From Pseudoflavonifractor sp. 524-17 (GTDB lineage Bacteria; Bacillota; Clostridia; Oscillospirales; Oscillospiraceae), in NCBI RefSeq assembly GCF_009935845.1, contig NZ_QWEK01000040.1, forward strand, positions 1-32,951: DNA of 32,951 nucleotides, read 5' to 3'. The notes beneath the pieces are model-generated. The model ran no database searches. It was not told the origin of the DNA and saw only the letters and a program-made list of their open reading frames with translations. Made by a program: the position numbers and the translations under genes. Shown piece after piece: positions 1-10,000 of the stretch; position 1 is the first letter of the stretch, and every line of letters begins with the position of its first letter.

Positions 1-270
1 TCCAGTCGGTTTGAAATGTTCCCTTACGAACCGGCTCAGTTTCTTATGCCCTTTTGGCCCCCTTACAAATGTCCTCCCAATTTTTGTGATTTGGGGCTTG
101 ACACATATTTGCAGGTTTGCCACTGCTTGTTATCTACTACAACAAATCAAAAAATATTGATACTGTTTTCCACTTCCGAAGAGGACGGAAACAAAAACAA
201 TTCATTTTTGCTTTTTCAGCATTTTTGAATACTGCAAAAGAAAATTTCTAATAGCACCTGTAATACACGA
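1..270. other. Leader region without a recognisable gene
   Basis: I see no convincing gene here. The only open frame of note is a 70-codon plus-strand one (16-228) with a biased, Cys/Phe/Pro-rich translation, no clear ribosome site and no family resemblance, so I do not call it. The stretch is AT-rich and probably holds the far upstream region of the helicase operon. A TTGACA at 98-103 has no matching -10 box at normal spacing. Confidence 0.5.
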
Positions 271-283
271 AGAGAAGATTTAT

Positions 284-312
284 TTGTAGTTTATAATGAG
301 ATATGATACAAT
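284..312 (+). promoter_or_regulatory. Predicted sigma-A promoter of the defence operon
   Basis: A TTGTAG box at 284-289 (three of six matches to the -35 consensus) is separated by 17 bases from TACAAT at 307-312 (five of six matches to the -10 consensus). Transcription would start near 319-320, about 30 bases before the helicase ATG. A perfect TATAAT at 292-297 is also present but has no -35 partner at normal spacing. The helicase ribosome site is GGAG at 339-342. Confidence 0.5.
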
Positions 313-320
313 GATTGTAT
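306..320. promoter_or_regulatory. Perfect 15-bp palindrome overlapping the -10 box, candidate operator
   Basis: The sequence ATACAAT-G-ATTGTAT is a perfect inverted repeat with 7-base arms around one central G. Its left arm contains the predicted -10 hexamer, so a dimeric repressor bound here would block RNA polymerase. No regulator gene is visible in the window, so any repressor would be encoded elsewhere. The palindrome is seen directly; the operator role is inferred. Confidence 0.45.
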
Positions 321-351
321 TTTAGAAATATATAAGACGGAGTGTGTAGTC

Positions 352-3300
352 ATGGTTTTACTTGAGTCGGTAACAATTGGATCGTATGTGTTTGGCATTG
401 TTAACAACACTTCTGTTTGTATTATTTCTGTTAAGTGGCATGGAACAAATGCGTTAACTGTCACTTATCGGGATGCAAATGGTAATGTAGGTGAGCAAAT
501 CCTGTACCGTGAGGATGAAACGAATTTGTCAATTGCTGATGGGAGTCTCCCTTGGAACTTTGATGCGGATGCCAATTTGCTGCGACTGACTTCCGAAGCA
601 TATCGAATCAATCTTGCCCATATTTTTGACCCCTACCTTGCAGTACATACCTCGGCGGTCGAACCTTTGCCGCACCAGATTTCTGCTGTGTATCAAGAAA
701 TGCTGTCGCGTATGCCGCTGCGTTATATTTTAGCGGATGACCCCGGCGCAGGCAAAACCATCATGACAGGCTTGTTCATCAAAGAACTGATGATTCGTGG
801 TGCGCTGAAACGGTGCCTCATTGTGTCGCCGGGAAATTTGGCAGAGCAGTGGCAGGATGAGCTTTACCGGAAATTCGGTCTGCGCTTTGAAATACTGACC
901 AATGACCGTTTCGAGTCAGCGGTTTCCGGCAACGTGTTCTTGGAAAGCAATCTATGTATCGTGCGCTTGGATAAACTGGCCCGCAACGAGGATATCCAGG
1001 CAAAGCTGAAAATCACATCGTGGGACCTGATCGTTTGCGATGAGGCCCACAAAATGTCCGCCACCGTATGGGGCGGAGAAGTGAAGTACACGAAGCGTTT
1101 TCAGGTTGGACGCCTGCTGTCATCTATTACAAACCATTTCCTGCTCCTGACCGCAACGCCTCACAACGGCAAGGAAGAGGACTTCCAGCTTTTCATGTCC
1201 CTGATTGACCAGGACCGTTTCGAGGGGGTAGCCCGCAGCGGAACACAGGCCGTAGATGTAACAGATGTGATGCGCCGCCTGGTCAAAGAGGACCTGCTGA
1301 AATTTGATGGGACCCCGCTGTTCCCGGAGCGGCGGGCGTACACGGTCAACTACGATTTATCCGACCGTGAGGCCGCTCTGTACAATGCTGTGACGGATTA
1401 TGTCCAGGAAGAGTTCAACCGGGCAGACAACCTGGAAAAGGATCGCAAAAATACAGTGGGCTTTGCCTTGACCATTTTGCAGAGACGGTTGGCATCCTCG
1501 CCGGAGGCAATTTACCAATCGCTAAAACGGCGCAGAGATCGGCTGGAAGGGCGGCTTGCAGAAGAGCGGCTGGGTCGCCAAGGCGCAGAGTATCCCTCTG
1601 TGTACTATGATGACTTTGACGATGACGATCTTCCCTCGGCTGAGTTGGAGGCCGAGGAGGAGAATGTCGTTGACCAAGCCACCGCAGCGCGAACGATTAC
1701 AGAACTGGAGGCCGAAATCACCACTCTGAAAAGATTGGAGCGCATGGCGAACGATGTGCGTCAGAGCGGCGAGGATCGCAAGTGGAGCGAGTTGTCCAAG
1801 CTGCTCCAGGACAATGATAGTATGTTTGGAGCCGAGGGTGAACGGGAAAAGCTGATTATTTTTACCGAACACAAAGATACACTCCGCTATCTTCAGAGCA
1901 AAATTTCATCCCTGTTGGGCAGTGAAGATGCTGTTGTAACGATCCACGGAGGTCTGCTCCGGGACGAACGGCGCAAGGTCGAGGAACGATTCAAGCAGGA
2001 CAAGGGGGTCCGCATTCTCATCGCCACCGATGCCGCAGGCGAAGGTATCAACTTACAGCGGGCGCATCTCATGGTCAACTACGATCTGCCCTGGAACCCC
2101 AATCGGCTGGAGCAGCGGTTTGGACGTATCCATCGTATCGGCCAGACTGAGGTTTGCCACTTGTGGAATTTGGTATCCAAAGAAACCCGTGAAGGCATGG
2201 TGTATGGGCGCTTGCTGGAAAAGCTGGAACAGGAGCGGGAGGCGTTGAAGGGCAAGGTTTTTGATGTCCTTGGCAAGCTGTCCTTTGACAATAAATCGCT
2301 GCGAGAGCTGCTGATTGAGGCTGTTCGCTACAATAACCAGGAAGATATACGGCGGCGGCTCTTTGAAGTAGTGGATCATTCCCTGGACCGGGATGCACTG
2401 AAACAGCTCCTGGATGAGCAGGCCCTCACACCGGACGCAATGGATGTCCACCAGGTTATGACCATCCGAGAGGACATGGAGCGTATGGATGCCCACCGGC
2501 TTCAGCCGCACTTTATTGAATCTTTCTTCCTGGAAGCATTTCCAAGTGTAGGTGGCAGAGTGCGCCAAAGGGAAAAGGGCCGCTATGAGGTCCTCTCCGT
2601 TCCGTTTGCTGTCCGAAATCGGGATATGCAGATCGGCACGGGGACTCCTGTGCTTGACCGCTATGAACGCATTTGCTTCGACAGAGCTTTTTGCAATGTG
2701 CGGGGTAAGCCTCAGGCCGACCTGATTGCTCCAGGACACCCGCTCCTGGAAGCGACCATTGATCTGGTACGGGAGCGCAACGTAGATGTGCTGAAGCGCG
2801 GCGCAGTATTTATAGATGACAACGATTTTGGCACCGAGGCCAGACTCCTGTTCTACATCGAGGATTCTGTTCAAGATGGAATCGTTCTCCCCAGCGGGAG
2901 TAAACGGGTAATCTCCAAGAACATTCACTTTGTGGAGCTGAAGGAGAGCGGCGCTGCTGTCAATGCTGGGTATGCGCCCTACCTGGATTATCGTGCGGCT
3001 ACAGCTGATGAACAGCCAGTAATCCGCTCCTTCCTGGAGGGCCAAAGGTGGCTCACGGAAAATGTAGAAGATACGGCTACCAGCTATGCCATTTCTGAGG
3101 TCGTTCCTGCCCATGTATCTGAAGTGCGCCAGCGTACAGTGAAGCGGGTAGATAAGACTGTCAAGGCAGTGAAGGACCGACTGACCGCTGAGATTCAGTT
3201 TTGGGACTTCCGAGCGGGTGAGCTGAAAACAAAGGAAGCGGCCGGCAAGGTCAATGCCAAGCTGAACTCCGACATGGCGGCCCGCCGTGCAGACGACCTG

Positions 3301-3861
3301 CAAGCGCGGATGCAGAAACGCTTGGCAGAACTTGAGCAGGAGAAGCACATTTCCGCTCTGCCGCCAGTAATCGTAGGTGGTGCAGTGGTTATCCCGCGAG
3401 GTCTGCTGGATAAGCTGATGGGCCGTCCGGCGCTGTTCGGTTCGGACGCGGCAGCGCGGCGCAGGATTGAGCTTGCCGCCATGAAAGCGGTCATGGAGAT
3501 TGAAGCATCCCTCGGTTTTGTACCCGCAGATGTAAGCGCACAGAACAAGGGGTACGATGTGGAATCCAAAATCCCCGCCGATCTGCGGGATGCGGATGGG
3601 ACCACACTCCGCTTCCTTGAGGTCAAAGGCAGGGCCAAGGGCGCGGTCAGTGTGACTGTCACCAAAAATGAAATCCTGACTGCGCTCAACCAGCCGGAAC
3701 AGTATATTTTGGCCATTGTAGAGGTGGACGGCGAAGCTGCTCATGTGGTATACTTGAAGAAACCGTTTCACAAGCGGCCTGATTTTGCCGCTACCAGCGT
3801 GAATTACGACATCGCCGATTTGATAGAAGGTGCAGAAATTATTCGCGATAGCTGGCAGTAA
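352..3861 (+). CDS. SNF2/DEAH helicase with C-terminal DUF3883-like domain (defence)
   Basis: Cytoplasmic superfamily 2 helicase, expected to move on or remodel DNA in an anti-phage system. Helicase motifs are in order: motif I DDPGAGKT at about residues 129-136, DEAH at 230-233, motif III LTATPHNG at about 266-273, and the second RecA domain with ATDAAGEGINLQ and motif VI QRFGRIHRIGQ at about 588-598. A charged, probably coiled insert lies near 400-470. The last ~120 residues contain a GYDVES stretch near 1067 and LEVKGR near 1088-1094, resembling DUF3883, a PD-(D/E)XK-like fold whose D and E-x-K could be a nuclease core (inference). At 1169 aa it is the size of DISARM DrmD-like helicases and appears intact. 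The ATG at 352 follows GGAG at 339-342. The first ~95 codons are AT-richer than the rest, hinting at a mosaic N-terminus. It leads the operon with the methylase and ATPase downstream. Confidence 0.88.
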   Translation: MVLLESVTIGSYVFGIVNNTSVCIISVKWHGTNALTVTYRDANGNVGEQILYREDETNLSIADGSLPWNFDADANLLRLTSEAYRINLAHIFDPYLAVHTSAVEPLPHQISAVYQEMLSRMPLRYILADDPGAGKTIMTGLFIKELMIRGALKRCLIVSPGNLAEQWQDELYRKFGLRFEILTNDRFESAVSGNVFLESNLCIVRLDKLARNEDIQAKLKITSWDLIVCDEAHKMSATVWGGEVKYTKRFQVGRLLSSITNHFLLLTATPHNGKEEDFQLFMSLIDQDRFEGVARSGTQAVDVTDVMRRLVKEDLLKFDGTPLFPERRAYTVNYDLSDREAALYNAVTDYVQEEFNRADNLEKDRKNTVGFALTILQRRLASSPEAIYQSLKRRRDRLEGRLAEERLGRQGAEYPSVYYDDFDDDDLPSAELEAEEENVVDQATAARTITELEAEITTLKRLERMANDVRQSGEDRKWSELSKLLQDNDSMFGAEGEREKLIIFTEHKDTLRYLQSKISSLLGSEDAVVTIHGGLLRDERRKVEERFKQDKGVRILIATDAAGEGINLQRAHLMVNYDLPWNPNRLEQRFGRIHRIGQTEVCHLWNLVSKETREGMVYGRLLEKLEQEREALKGKVFDVLGKLSFDNKSLRELLIEAVRYNNQEDIRRRLFEVVDHSLDRDALKQLLDEQALTPDAMDVHQVMTIREDMERMDAHRLQPHFIESFFLEAFPSVGGRVRQREKGRYEVLSVPFAVRNRDMQIGTGTPVLDRYERICFDRAFCNVRGKPQADLIAPGHPLLEATIDLVRERNVDVLKRGAVFIDDNDFGTEARLLFYIEDSVQDGIVLPSGSKRVISKNIHFVELKESGAAVNAGYAPYLDYRAATADEQPVIRSFLEGQRWLTENVEDTATSYAISEVVPAHVSEVRQRTVKRVDKTVKAVKDRLTAEIQFWDFRAGELKTKEAAGKVNAKLNSDMAARRADDLQARMQKRLAELEQEKHISALPPVIVGGAVVIPRGLLDKLMGRPALFGSDAAARRRIELAAMKAVMEIEASLGFVPADVSAQNKGYDVESKIPADLRDADGTTLRFLEVKGRAKGAVSVTVTKNEILTALNQPEQYILAIVEVDGEAAHVVYLKKPFHKRPDFAATSVNYDIADLIEGAEIIRDSWQ

Positions 3862-3883
3862 GTTTACTTTGTGGAGGAAACTC

Positions 3884-4304
3884 ATGCTTGAGAAGATTAA
3901 AGAAATTGACAGAGCTATAGGCTGTGGGTATTATTATGGTGCTTTAGCTTTGACGTTAACCCTGCCTGATATTTGTGGAAAAGTATATTGTCCTGAGTTG
4001 AATGGAAAAAACGAGAAGGGTAAACGATATCGCAAATAGCGGAAACTATGATTTGAAAGCGCAAAATAGGAATATTAAGATCAAAGAATTTCGATTGTCC
4101 TATAGTAAGCCCGTTTTCAAATATCATGTATATGATGTTGAACAAGCAGACACAGGTGACTTCATTTTGAATGTTGACGTGTCAGGTTTATGTAAAGTAA
4201 TATGTATGGCCGCTAAAGATTTTTATAATGCTATACCTGATAAAAGTTTATTTAAGGATTCTCTGATTGCTTATGTAGAAGAAGGAGCCGGAAATGGGAG
4301 CTAA
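3884..4304 (+). pseudogene. Decayed small defence-associated protein of the LPDICG type
   Basis: A good ribosome site (GGAGG at 3873-3877) precedes ATG 3884. This frame reads about 51 codons, including YYYGALALTLTLPDICG and GKRY, then stops at 4037-4039. The adjacent frame (4002-4304) continues with FKYHVYDVEQADTGDFIL and PDKSLFKDSL. From memory, full-length proteins of about 150 aa that start with an LPDICG block are common beside helicase/methylase defence genes, with a middle part containing a conserved Arg-Cys/Leu-Leu-His-type segment. That middle part (roughly 40-50 residues) appears missing here. I therefore read this as one gene broken by an internal deletion and frameshift. The alternative is two tiny real genes, or a real 100-aa protein starting at 4002. 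The 3' end overlaps the methylase start by 11 bases. Function unknown. Confidence 0.55.
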
Positions 4305-7026
4305 AAAACTAATCGAAGTGGCCCTCCCCCTGGAGTCCATCAACAAAGAATCGGCCCGGGAGAAATCCATCCGCCACGGCCACCCGTCCACCCTCCATCT
4401 GTGGTGGGCGCGGCGTCCACTGGCGGCGGCGCGGGCGGTCATCTGGTCCAGCCTGGTGGATGACCCCTCCAGCCACCCGGAGCAGTTCCCTACCGAGGAG
4501 GCGCAGAACGCTGAGCGGGAGCGGCTGTTCCGCATCCTGGAAAAGCTGGTGGTGTGGGAAAACTCCAACAACCCGGAGGTGCTGGACGAGGCCAGGGCCG
4601 AGATCATGAAGTCCACGGGCGGCAATCCACCCGCTCTGCTGGACCCGTTCGCCGGAGGCGGCGCTATCCCACTGGAGGCCCAGCGGCTGGGGCTGGAGGC
4701 CCACGCCCACGACCTGAACCCGGTGGCGGTGATGATCAACAAGGCCATGATCGAGATACCGCCCAGGTTCGCCGGACAGCCGCCCATTCATCCGGGAAAA
4801 ACAGAGCTGGACGACGGCACCGGCTGGAAGGGCGCGGCAGGGCTGGCCGAAGATGTGCGCTATTACGGCGAGTGGATGAAGCAGGAGGCGTTCAAGCGCA
4901 TTGGGCATCTGTATCCGAAGGTGAAGGACGAGCAAGGGAAGGAACGCACCGTCATTGCCTGGATTTGGGCGCGGACGGTGAAATGCCCTAATCCGGCCTG
5001 TGGGTGTGAGATGCCGCTGGCAAGTTCTTTTGTACTCTCCAAGAAGAAAGGCAGCGAAACATTCATCAGACCCGTTATTAAAGGGAATGCGATTGGCTAT
5101 ACGGTGGAGCAAGGGAAAAATGCACCTCAAGCACCCAAAGCGTCTCGTGGTGCAAACTTCACTTGTATCAAGTGCGGTGAAAATGCCACTGGTACTTATG
5201 TCCGGGATGAGGCAAAGGGAGGCCGGATGAGCGCGTCATTGATGGCGATTGTTGCAGAAGGTGACCGTGGGCGGCTTTATCTTTCGCCTACGGAAGAACA
5301 CGTTAAAATTGCAAGGCAGGCAGAGCCAGAATGGAAGCCAGATCAATTAGTGACGACACCATGCCATGATGTTGACAGACTTCCGATGTATGGAATGCCG
5401 ACATGGGGCGACGCATTTACGAACCGCCAATTGGTTGCCCTCACAACCTTCAGCGACCTGGTAGCGGAAGCACAGGCGAAAGTTATCGCTGACGGCGGCT
5501 CGGAGGAATATGGGAAGGCCGTCGGTGTATATCTGGCGTTTGTGGTTGACCGTTTAGCTGACCGAGGCAGCAGTATTTGCAGTTGGGATATAGGGTATAC
5601 AAAAATCCGCAATACATTCGGCAGACAGGCGATTCCAATGACATGGGATTATGCCGAAGGGAATCCGTTTAGCAATTCTACTGGCAGTGTTTCCAGTATG
5701 GTTGAATGGGTTTATAAATGTCTCCTCGAATTTCCGGCACTGAAATTCAGTGAGGCATCTCAGTTTGATGCCCAAAGTGACTGCGGTCTGCGGGATATTA
5801 TGGTATCAACCGACCCGCCTTATTATGATAATATTGGCTATGCTGACTTGTCTGATTTCTTCTATGTTTGGATGCGGCAGTCTTTACGGAAAACATACCC
5901 AGATTTGTTCCGAACAATGCTTGTACCAAAAGCAGAGGAACTCGTAGCTACGCCCTACCGCTTTGAGGGCAGTATCGAAAAGGCAAGAAACTTTTTCGAG
6001 GATGGTATGCTGGAAACCTGCAAGCGGATTTATCAGTACGCCAGAGAAGATATTCCTGTCACGATTTATTACGCCTATAAGCAGAGCGAAACCAATGAGG
6101 ACCAAACCTCCTCCAGCGGCTGGGAAACCATGCTTTCTGCTATCATCCAAGCAGGTTTTGCCATCACTGGCACCTGGCCTATGCGCACCGAAATGGCGAA
6201 CCGTTCCATCGCCAGCGGCACCAACGCCTTGGCCTCCTCCATTGTCCTGGTCTGCCGCAAGCGCCCCGCCGAGGCCTCCATGTGTACCCGCCGGGACTTT
6301 ATCAACGCCCTGAAACGGGAGCTGAGGCCCGCTCTGGCAAAGCTCCAGGCCAGCAGCATCGCGCCGGTGGACCTGGCACAGTCGGCCATCGGCCCCGGCA
6401 TGGGCGTCTACTCCCGCTATTCCAAGGTCCTGGAGGCGGACGGAACACCCATGAGCGTCCGCTCGGCCCTCCAGATCATCAACCAGGAGCTGGACCTTTA
6501 CTTCAACGAGCAGGACGGGGAGCTGGACAAGGAGAGCCGTTTCTGCGTGGAGCTGTACACCCAGTGCGCCTTCAACGACATCAAGTTCGGCGAAGCGGAC
6601 GTGCTGGCCCGGGCAAAGAACACCAGCGTGGACAAGCTGCGGGCGGACGGAGTGCTGTACTCCGAAAAGGGTGTGGTACGCCTGTTGACCCGGGAGGAAA
6701 TCTCGATGGAAGCGAACAAGGACAAAGGCATCTGGCTGCTGACCCAGCAGCTTACCCGCGCAATAGAAACAGGCGGCATCATGGGCGCGGCAAAAATCGT
6801 GAAGGAGTTTTTCACCTCCGAGCCGGAGCGGGCCAAGGCCCTGGCCTACCGGCTGTTCACTCTAGCGGAGCGCCGGGGCTGGGCGGCGGAGGCGTATGCC
6901 TATAACTCGCTCATCGTTGCGTGGCCGGATGTGCAGAGCAAAGCGGCGGAGCTGTCTGCCGCATGGAGCAACGCGGAGCAGCAGTCGCTGTTCGCCAGCG
7001 GAGAAATATTTAGCGGGGAGGTTTGA
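4294..7026 (+). CDS. DUF1156-family adenine-specific DNA methyltransferase
   Basis: S-adenosylmethionine-dependent DNA modification enzyme, expected to mark self DNA for this defence operon. The N-terminus carries the DUF1156 signature (KSIRHGHPSTLHLWWARRP, residues 24-42). The SAM-binding motif is DPFAGGG at 117-123, followed by HDLNPVA at 139-145. The catalytic amino-methylase motif is DPPY at 507-510, followed by YDNIGYADLSD. A cysteine cluster (C231, C236, C238, then C291 and C294) looks like a zinc ribbon placed between the SAM and catalytic motifs. The length of 910 aa fits the family. ATG 4294 has AGGAG at 4282-4286. The next gene starts two bases after its stop, so the two are probably translationally coupled. 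GC is about 60-70% at both ends but about 42-45% in the middle (~5020-6100, residues ~243-602), as if the central recognition part had been exchanged. Confidence 0.9.
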   Translation: MGAKKLIEVALPLESINKESAREKSIRHGHPSTLHLWWARRPLAAARAVIWSSLVDDPSSHPEQFPTEEAQNAERERLFRILEKLVVWENSNNPEVLDEARAEIMKSTGGNPPALLDPFAGGGAIPLEAQRLGLEAHAHDLNPVAVMINKAMIEIPPRFAGQPPIHPGKTELDDGTGWKGAAGLAEDVRYYGEWMKQEAFKRIGHLYPKVKDEQGKERTVIAWIWARTVKCPNPACGCEMPLASSFVLSKKKGSETFIRPVIKGNAIGYTVEQGKNAPQAPKASRGANFTCIKCGENATGTYVRDEAKGGRMSASLMAIVAEGDRGRLYLSPTEEHVKIARQAEPEWKPDQLVTTPCHDVDRLPMYGMPTWGDAFTNRQLVALTTFSDLVAEAQAKVIADGGSEEYGKAVGVYLAFVVDRLADRGSSICSWDIGYTKIRNTFGRQAIPMTWDYAEGNPFSNSTGSVSSMVEWVYKCLLEFPALKFSEASQFDAQSDCGLRDIMVSTDPPYYDNIGYADLSDFFYVWMRQSLRKTYPDLFRTMLVPKAEELVATPYRFEGSIEKARNFFEDGMLETCKRIYQYAREDIPVTIYYAYKQSETNEDQTSSSGWETMLSAIIQAGFAITGTWPMRTEMANRSIASGTNALASSIVLVCRKRPAEASMCTRRDFINALKRELRPALAKLQASSIAPVDLAQSAIGPGMGVYSRYSKVLEADGTPMSVRSALQIINQELDLYFNEQDGELDKESRFCVELYTQCAFNDIKFGEADVLARAKNTSVDKLRADGVLYSEKGVVRLLTREEISMEANKDKGIWLLTQQLTRAIETGGIMGAAKIVKEFFTSEPERAKALAYRLFTLAERRGWAAEAYAYNSLIVAWPDVQSKAAELSAAWSNAEQQSLFASGEIFSGEV

Positions 7027-7028
7027 CG

Positions 7029-10000
7029 ATGGCTGATAATTCATTAAAAGTACAGCAGGCATTTCGCATCCTGCATCCATTCTTAGCCGGTTATGTGGCG
7101 AGAGAACTTCGGCAGGAATACCGGGACGCTTGGTGGCAGGAAGTATTGACTACATTGAGCGACCAGACGCGGGACCTGCCGGACGATGGCGACTATGCTT
7201 TCTTGGTGGATTCATTGGATATCGCCAACTGCCTGCGGCTATTTGACCGCAAGTGGAACGATCTCTTTCGGAAAAAGCTGTCGCTGGACTACCGCACCTG
7301 GGCCAAGGAGCTGATGGGCGTCCGCAACAAGCTGGCCCATTTGGGTGGGCAGGATTTCAACGACGATGACACCTGGCGGGCTCTGGACACCATGTCCCGG
7401 CTGTGTGAGGCATTTGATGCAGAGGCCACCGAGGAGATTCGCAAATTGTTGCGGGAGGCGCGCTACGGTTCGGCAAGCGGCTCTACCACTGTAACAGAGA
7501 CACCAATGGCAGCCCCCATTCCAGCCAAGAAAAAGACGGGCATTTTGGATGCCACACCCATCAGCGGACTTCCTTGCTGGCGGGATGTGATCCAGCCCCA
7601 CCCAGACGTGGCCCAGGGCCGGTATAAGAACGCTGAGTTTGCCGCTGATATTGCGCAAGTTGCGCGAGGTGAGGGGGCCTACGAATACCGGGATCCGGTG
7701 GAGTTCTTTGCCCGCACCTATGTGACCGAGGGTATGGCCGGCTTGCTGGAGCAGGCCCTCCGGCGTGTGTCCGGCAAGGACGGAGAGCCGGTTATCCAGT
7801 TAAAGACGGCCTTCGGCGGCGGCAAAACCCACAGTATGCTGGCGCTTTACCATATGCTCCGGGGCCGGACTCCCATCGGGAAAATTCCGAACATCAAGCC
7901 CGTTCTGGATAGGGCTGGAGCAGCATCCATCCCCAAGGCTAATGTTGCCGTCCTGGTAGGCACAGCGCTGGACCCCACCAAGGCCAAGCGGCCTCAGAAT
8001 TTACCTGGCATTACCATCAACACCCTGTGGGGCGAGATGGCCGCACAGCTTGCAGAGTCGGCAGGCAACTTGAAGCTCTATGACTATGTGAAAGAAGCGG
8101 ACAAGAAAGGCGTCTCTCCTGGCTCCGAGGCGCTGAAGAACCTGTTTGACGCCTGCGGCCCTTGCCTGGTGCTGATAGACGAGCTGGTGGCCTACGCAAA
8201 AAAGCTGTACGGTGCAAACGGTCTGCCTGCCGGAACCTTTGACAACTTCATCTCCTTCATCCAAGAGGTCACGGAGGCAGCGCGGGCCAGCCAGAATAGC
8301 CTGATAGTGGCCTCCATCCCGGAGTCTGATATTGAAATCGGCGGCGACGCTGGCAAGATTGCGCTGGAGGCCATCGAGCATACCTTTGGCCGCATGGAGT
8401 CCATCTGGAAACCCGTAGCGGCGAACGAGGGCTTTGAGGTCGTGCGCCGGAGGCTCTTCTTGGACTGCAAAGACCCGGAGGCCCGCGATGCGGTCTGCGC
8501 GAAGTTCAGTCAGATGTATAACGAGAACCAGGGAGATTTCCCAATGGAATCCCGCGAGGTGGAGTATCGGGAACGAATGATCTCCTGCTACCCGATTCAC
8601 CCGGAGGTGTTTGACCGTCTGTACGAGGATTGGGCTACACTGGAGCGATTCCAGAGGACCCGTGGTGTTCTCCGGCTGATGGCGGCGGTCATCCATGAAC
8701 TGTGGATGGGCAGCGATGCTGGATTGCTGATCATGCCCGGTTCTATCCCTATGGACGTGCCCACCGTCCGCGATGAGCTGACCCGGCACTTGTCGGAAGG
8801 TTGGAATGCCCTTGTTGATCGAGAGGTCGATGGTCGGAACTCCATCCCCTATCAGAAGGATCAGGCAAATCAGCGGTACGGCGGCAAGTTGGCCTCGCGG
8901 CGCGTGGCTCGTACTGTTATGCTGGGGTCAGCACCTACTTCCCGCGACCAAAATGTGCGCGGCATAGAATCTTCCCGTATTCGTTTGGGCGTGGTTCAGC
9001 CTGGTGAGAACATCTCTGTATTTAATGACGCACTGAGTACGCTGACAACATCTCTGGCATATCTATACACAAATCCCTCCGGCGACCGCTTTTGGTATGA
9101 TACACGGCCTACGCTCCGCAAGACGGTAGAGGATCGCGCCACTCAGGTTGCTGCCTCCGATGTGGACTATGAGATTGAAACCAGGCTCCGCGCCGTAAAA
9201 AAGGAGCAGCCGTTTGCCGGTATTCATGTGTGCCCGTCCTCCTCACTGGATGTGCCGGATGACCAGGCTGTCCGCCTTGTTGTTCTTCGGCCTACAGATG
9301 TTTACAGAGCCTCTAATCCGAATAATTCGGCGATGACTGCTGTTGCTGATATTCTGAATAATCGGGGCACTACTCCCAGAATCTATCGGAACATGGTCGC
9401 ATTTGTAGCGCCGGAGCAGGATTTAATGCTTTCACTCAAGCAGACAGTACGGCGTTACCTTGCTTGGAAATCTATCAAAGAGGATAGTGAAGACCTCAAT
9501 TTGGACGCTGCTCAGAACCGGGAGACGGACAACAATCTGGCTCGGTTCAATAGGGCCGTGGACGACCAAATTAAAGAGGCATACTGTTGGCTGCTCATTC
9601 CTTACATTGATAAGGCCACAGATCTAAAGACCATTGTCTGGGATACGATTCGCATCAGTGGCGGCAGTGAGACAATTATTGGTCGAGCAGCAAATAAAAT
9701 GAAGCAGAACGAGCAGATCATCACCCGGTGGGCGCCGGCTCTGCTCAAGATGGAGCTTGACAATGTGCTTTGGAGTAATTCAAACCATATCCAAATCAAA
9801 ACTCTGTGGGATTACCTCTGCACATACTGCTATCTGCCGCGATTGGCAAATGAGGATGTGCTGTTAAATGCCGTCAGCTCCGGCCTCGGTTCCTATGAAT
9901 ATTTTGCTTATGCATCCGGGTTTGATGAAACTCGCTATCTGGATTTGAAGTACGGTCAGAGTGTGGGAATGGTGGAGCGATCTGCCTATTTAGTGAAGGT

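Noticed and set aside
152-210. Short inverted repeat TTCCG...CGGAA in the leader as a terminator or riboswitch
   Set aside because: The stem is only five bases with no T-run and no match to a known riboswitch core.
16-228. 70-codon plus-strand open frame at the left edge
   Set aside because: No good ribosome site, odd composition and no family resemblance; most likely chance.
2053-3885. Long minus-strand open frame (610 codons) opposite the helicase
   Set aside because: It is antisense to a gene with clear helicase motifs, has no family resemblance, and arises from the codon bias of the real gene.
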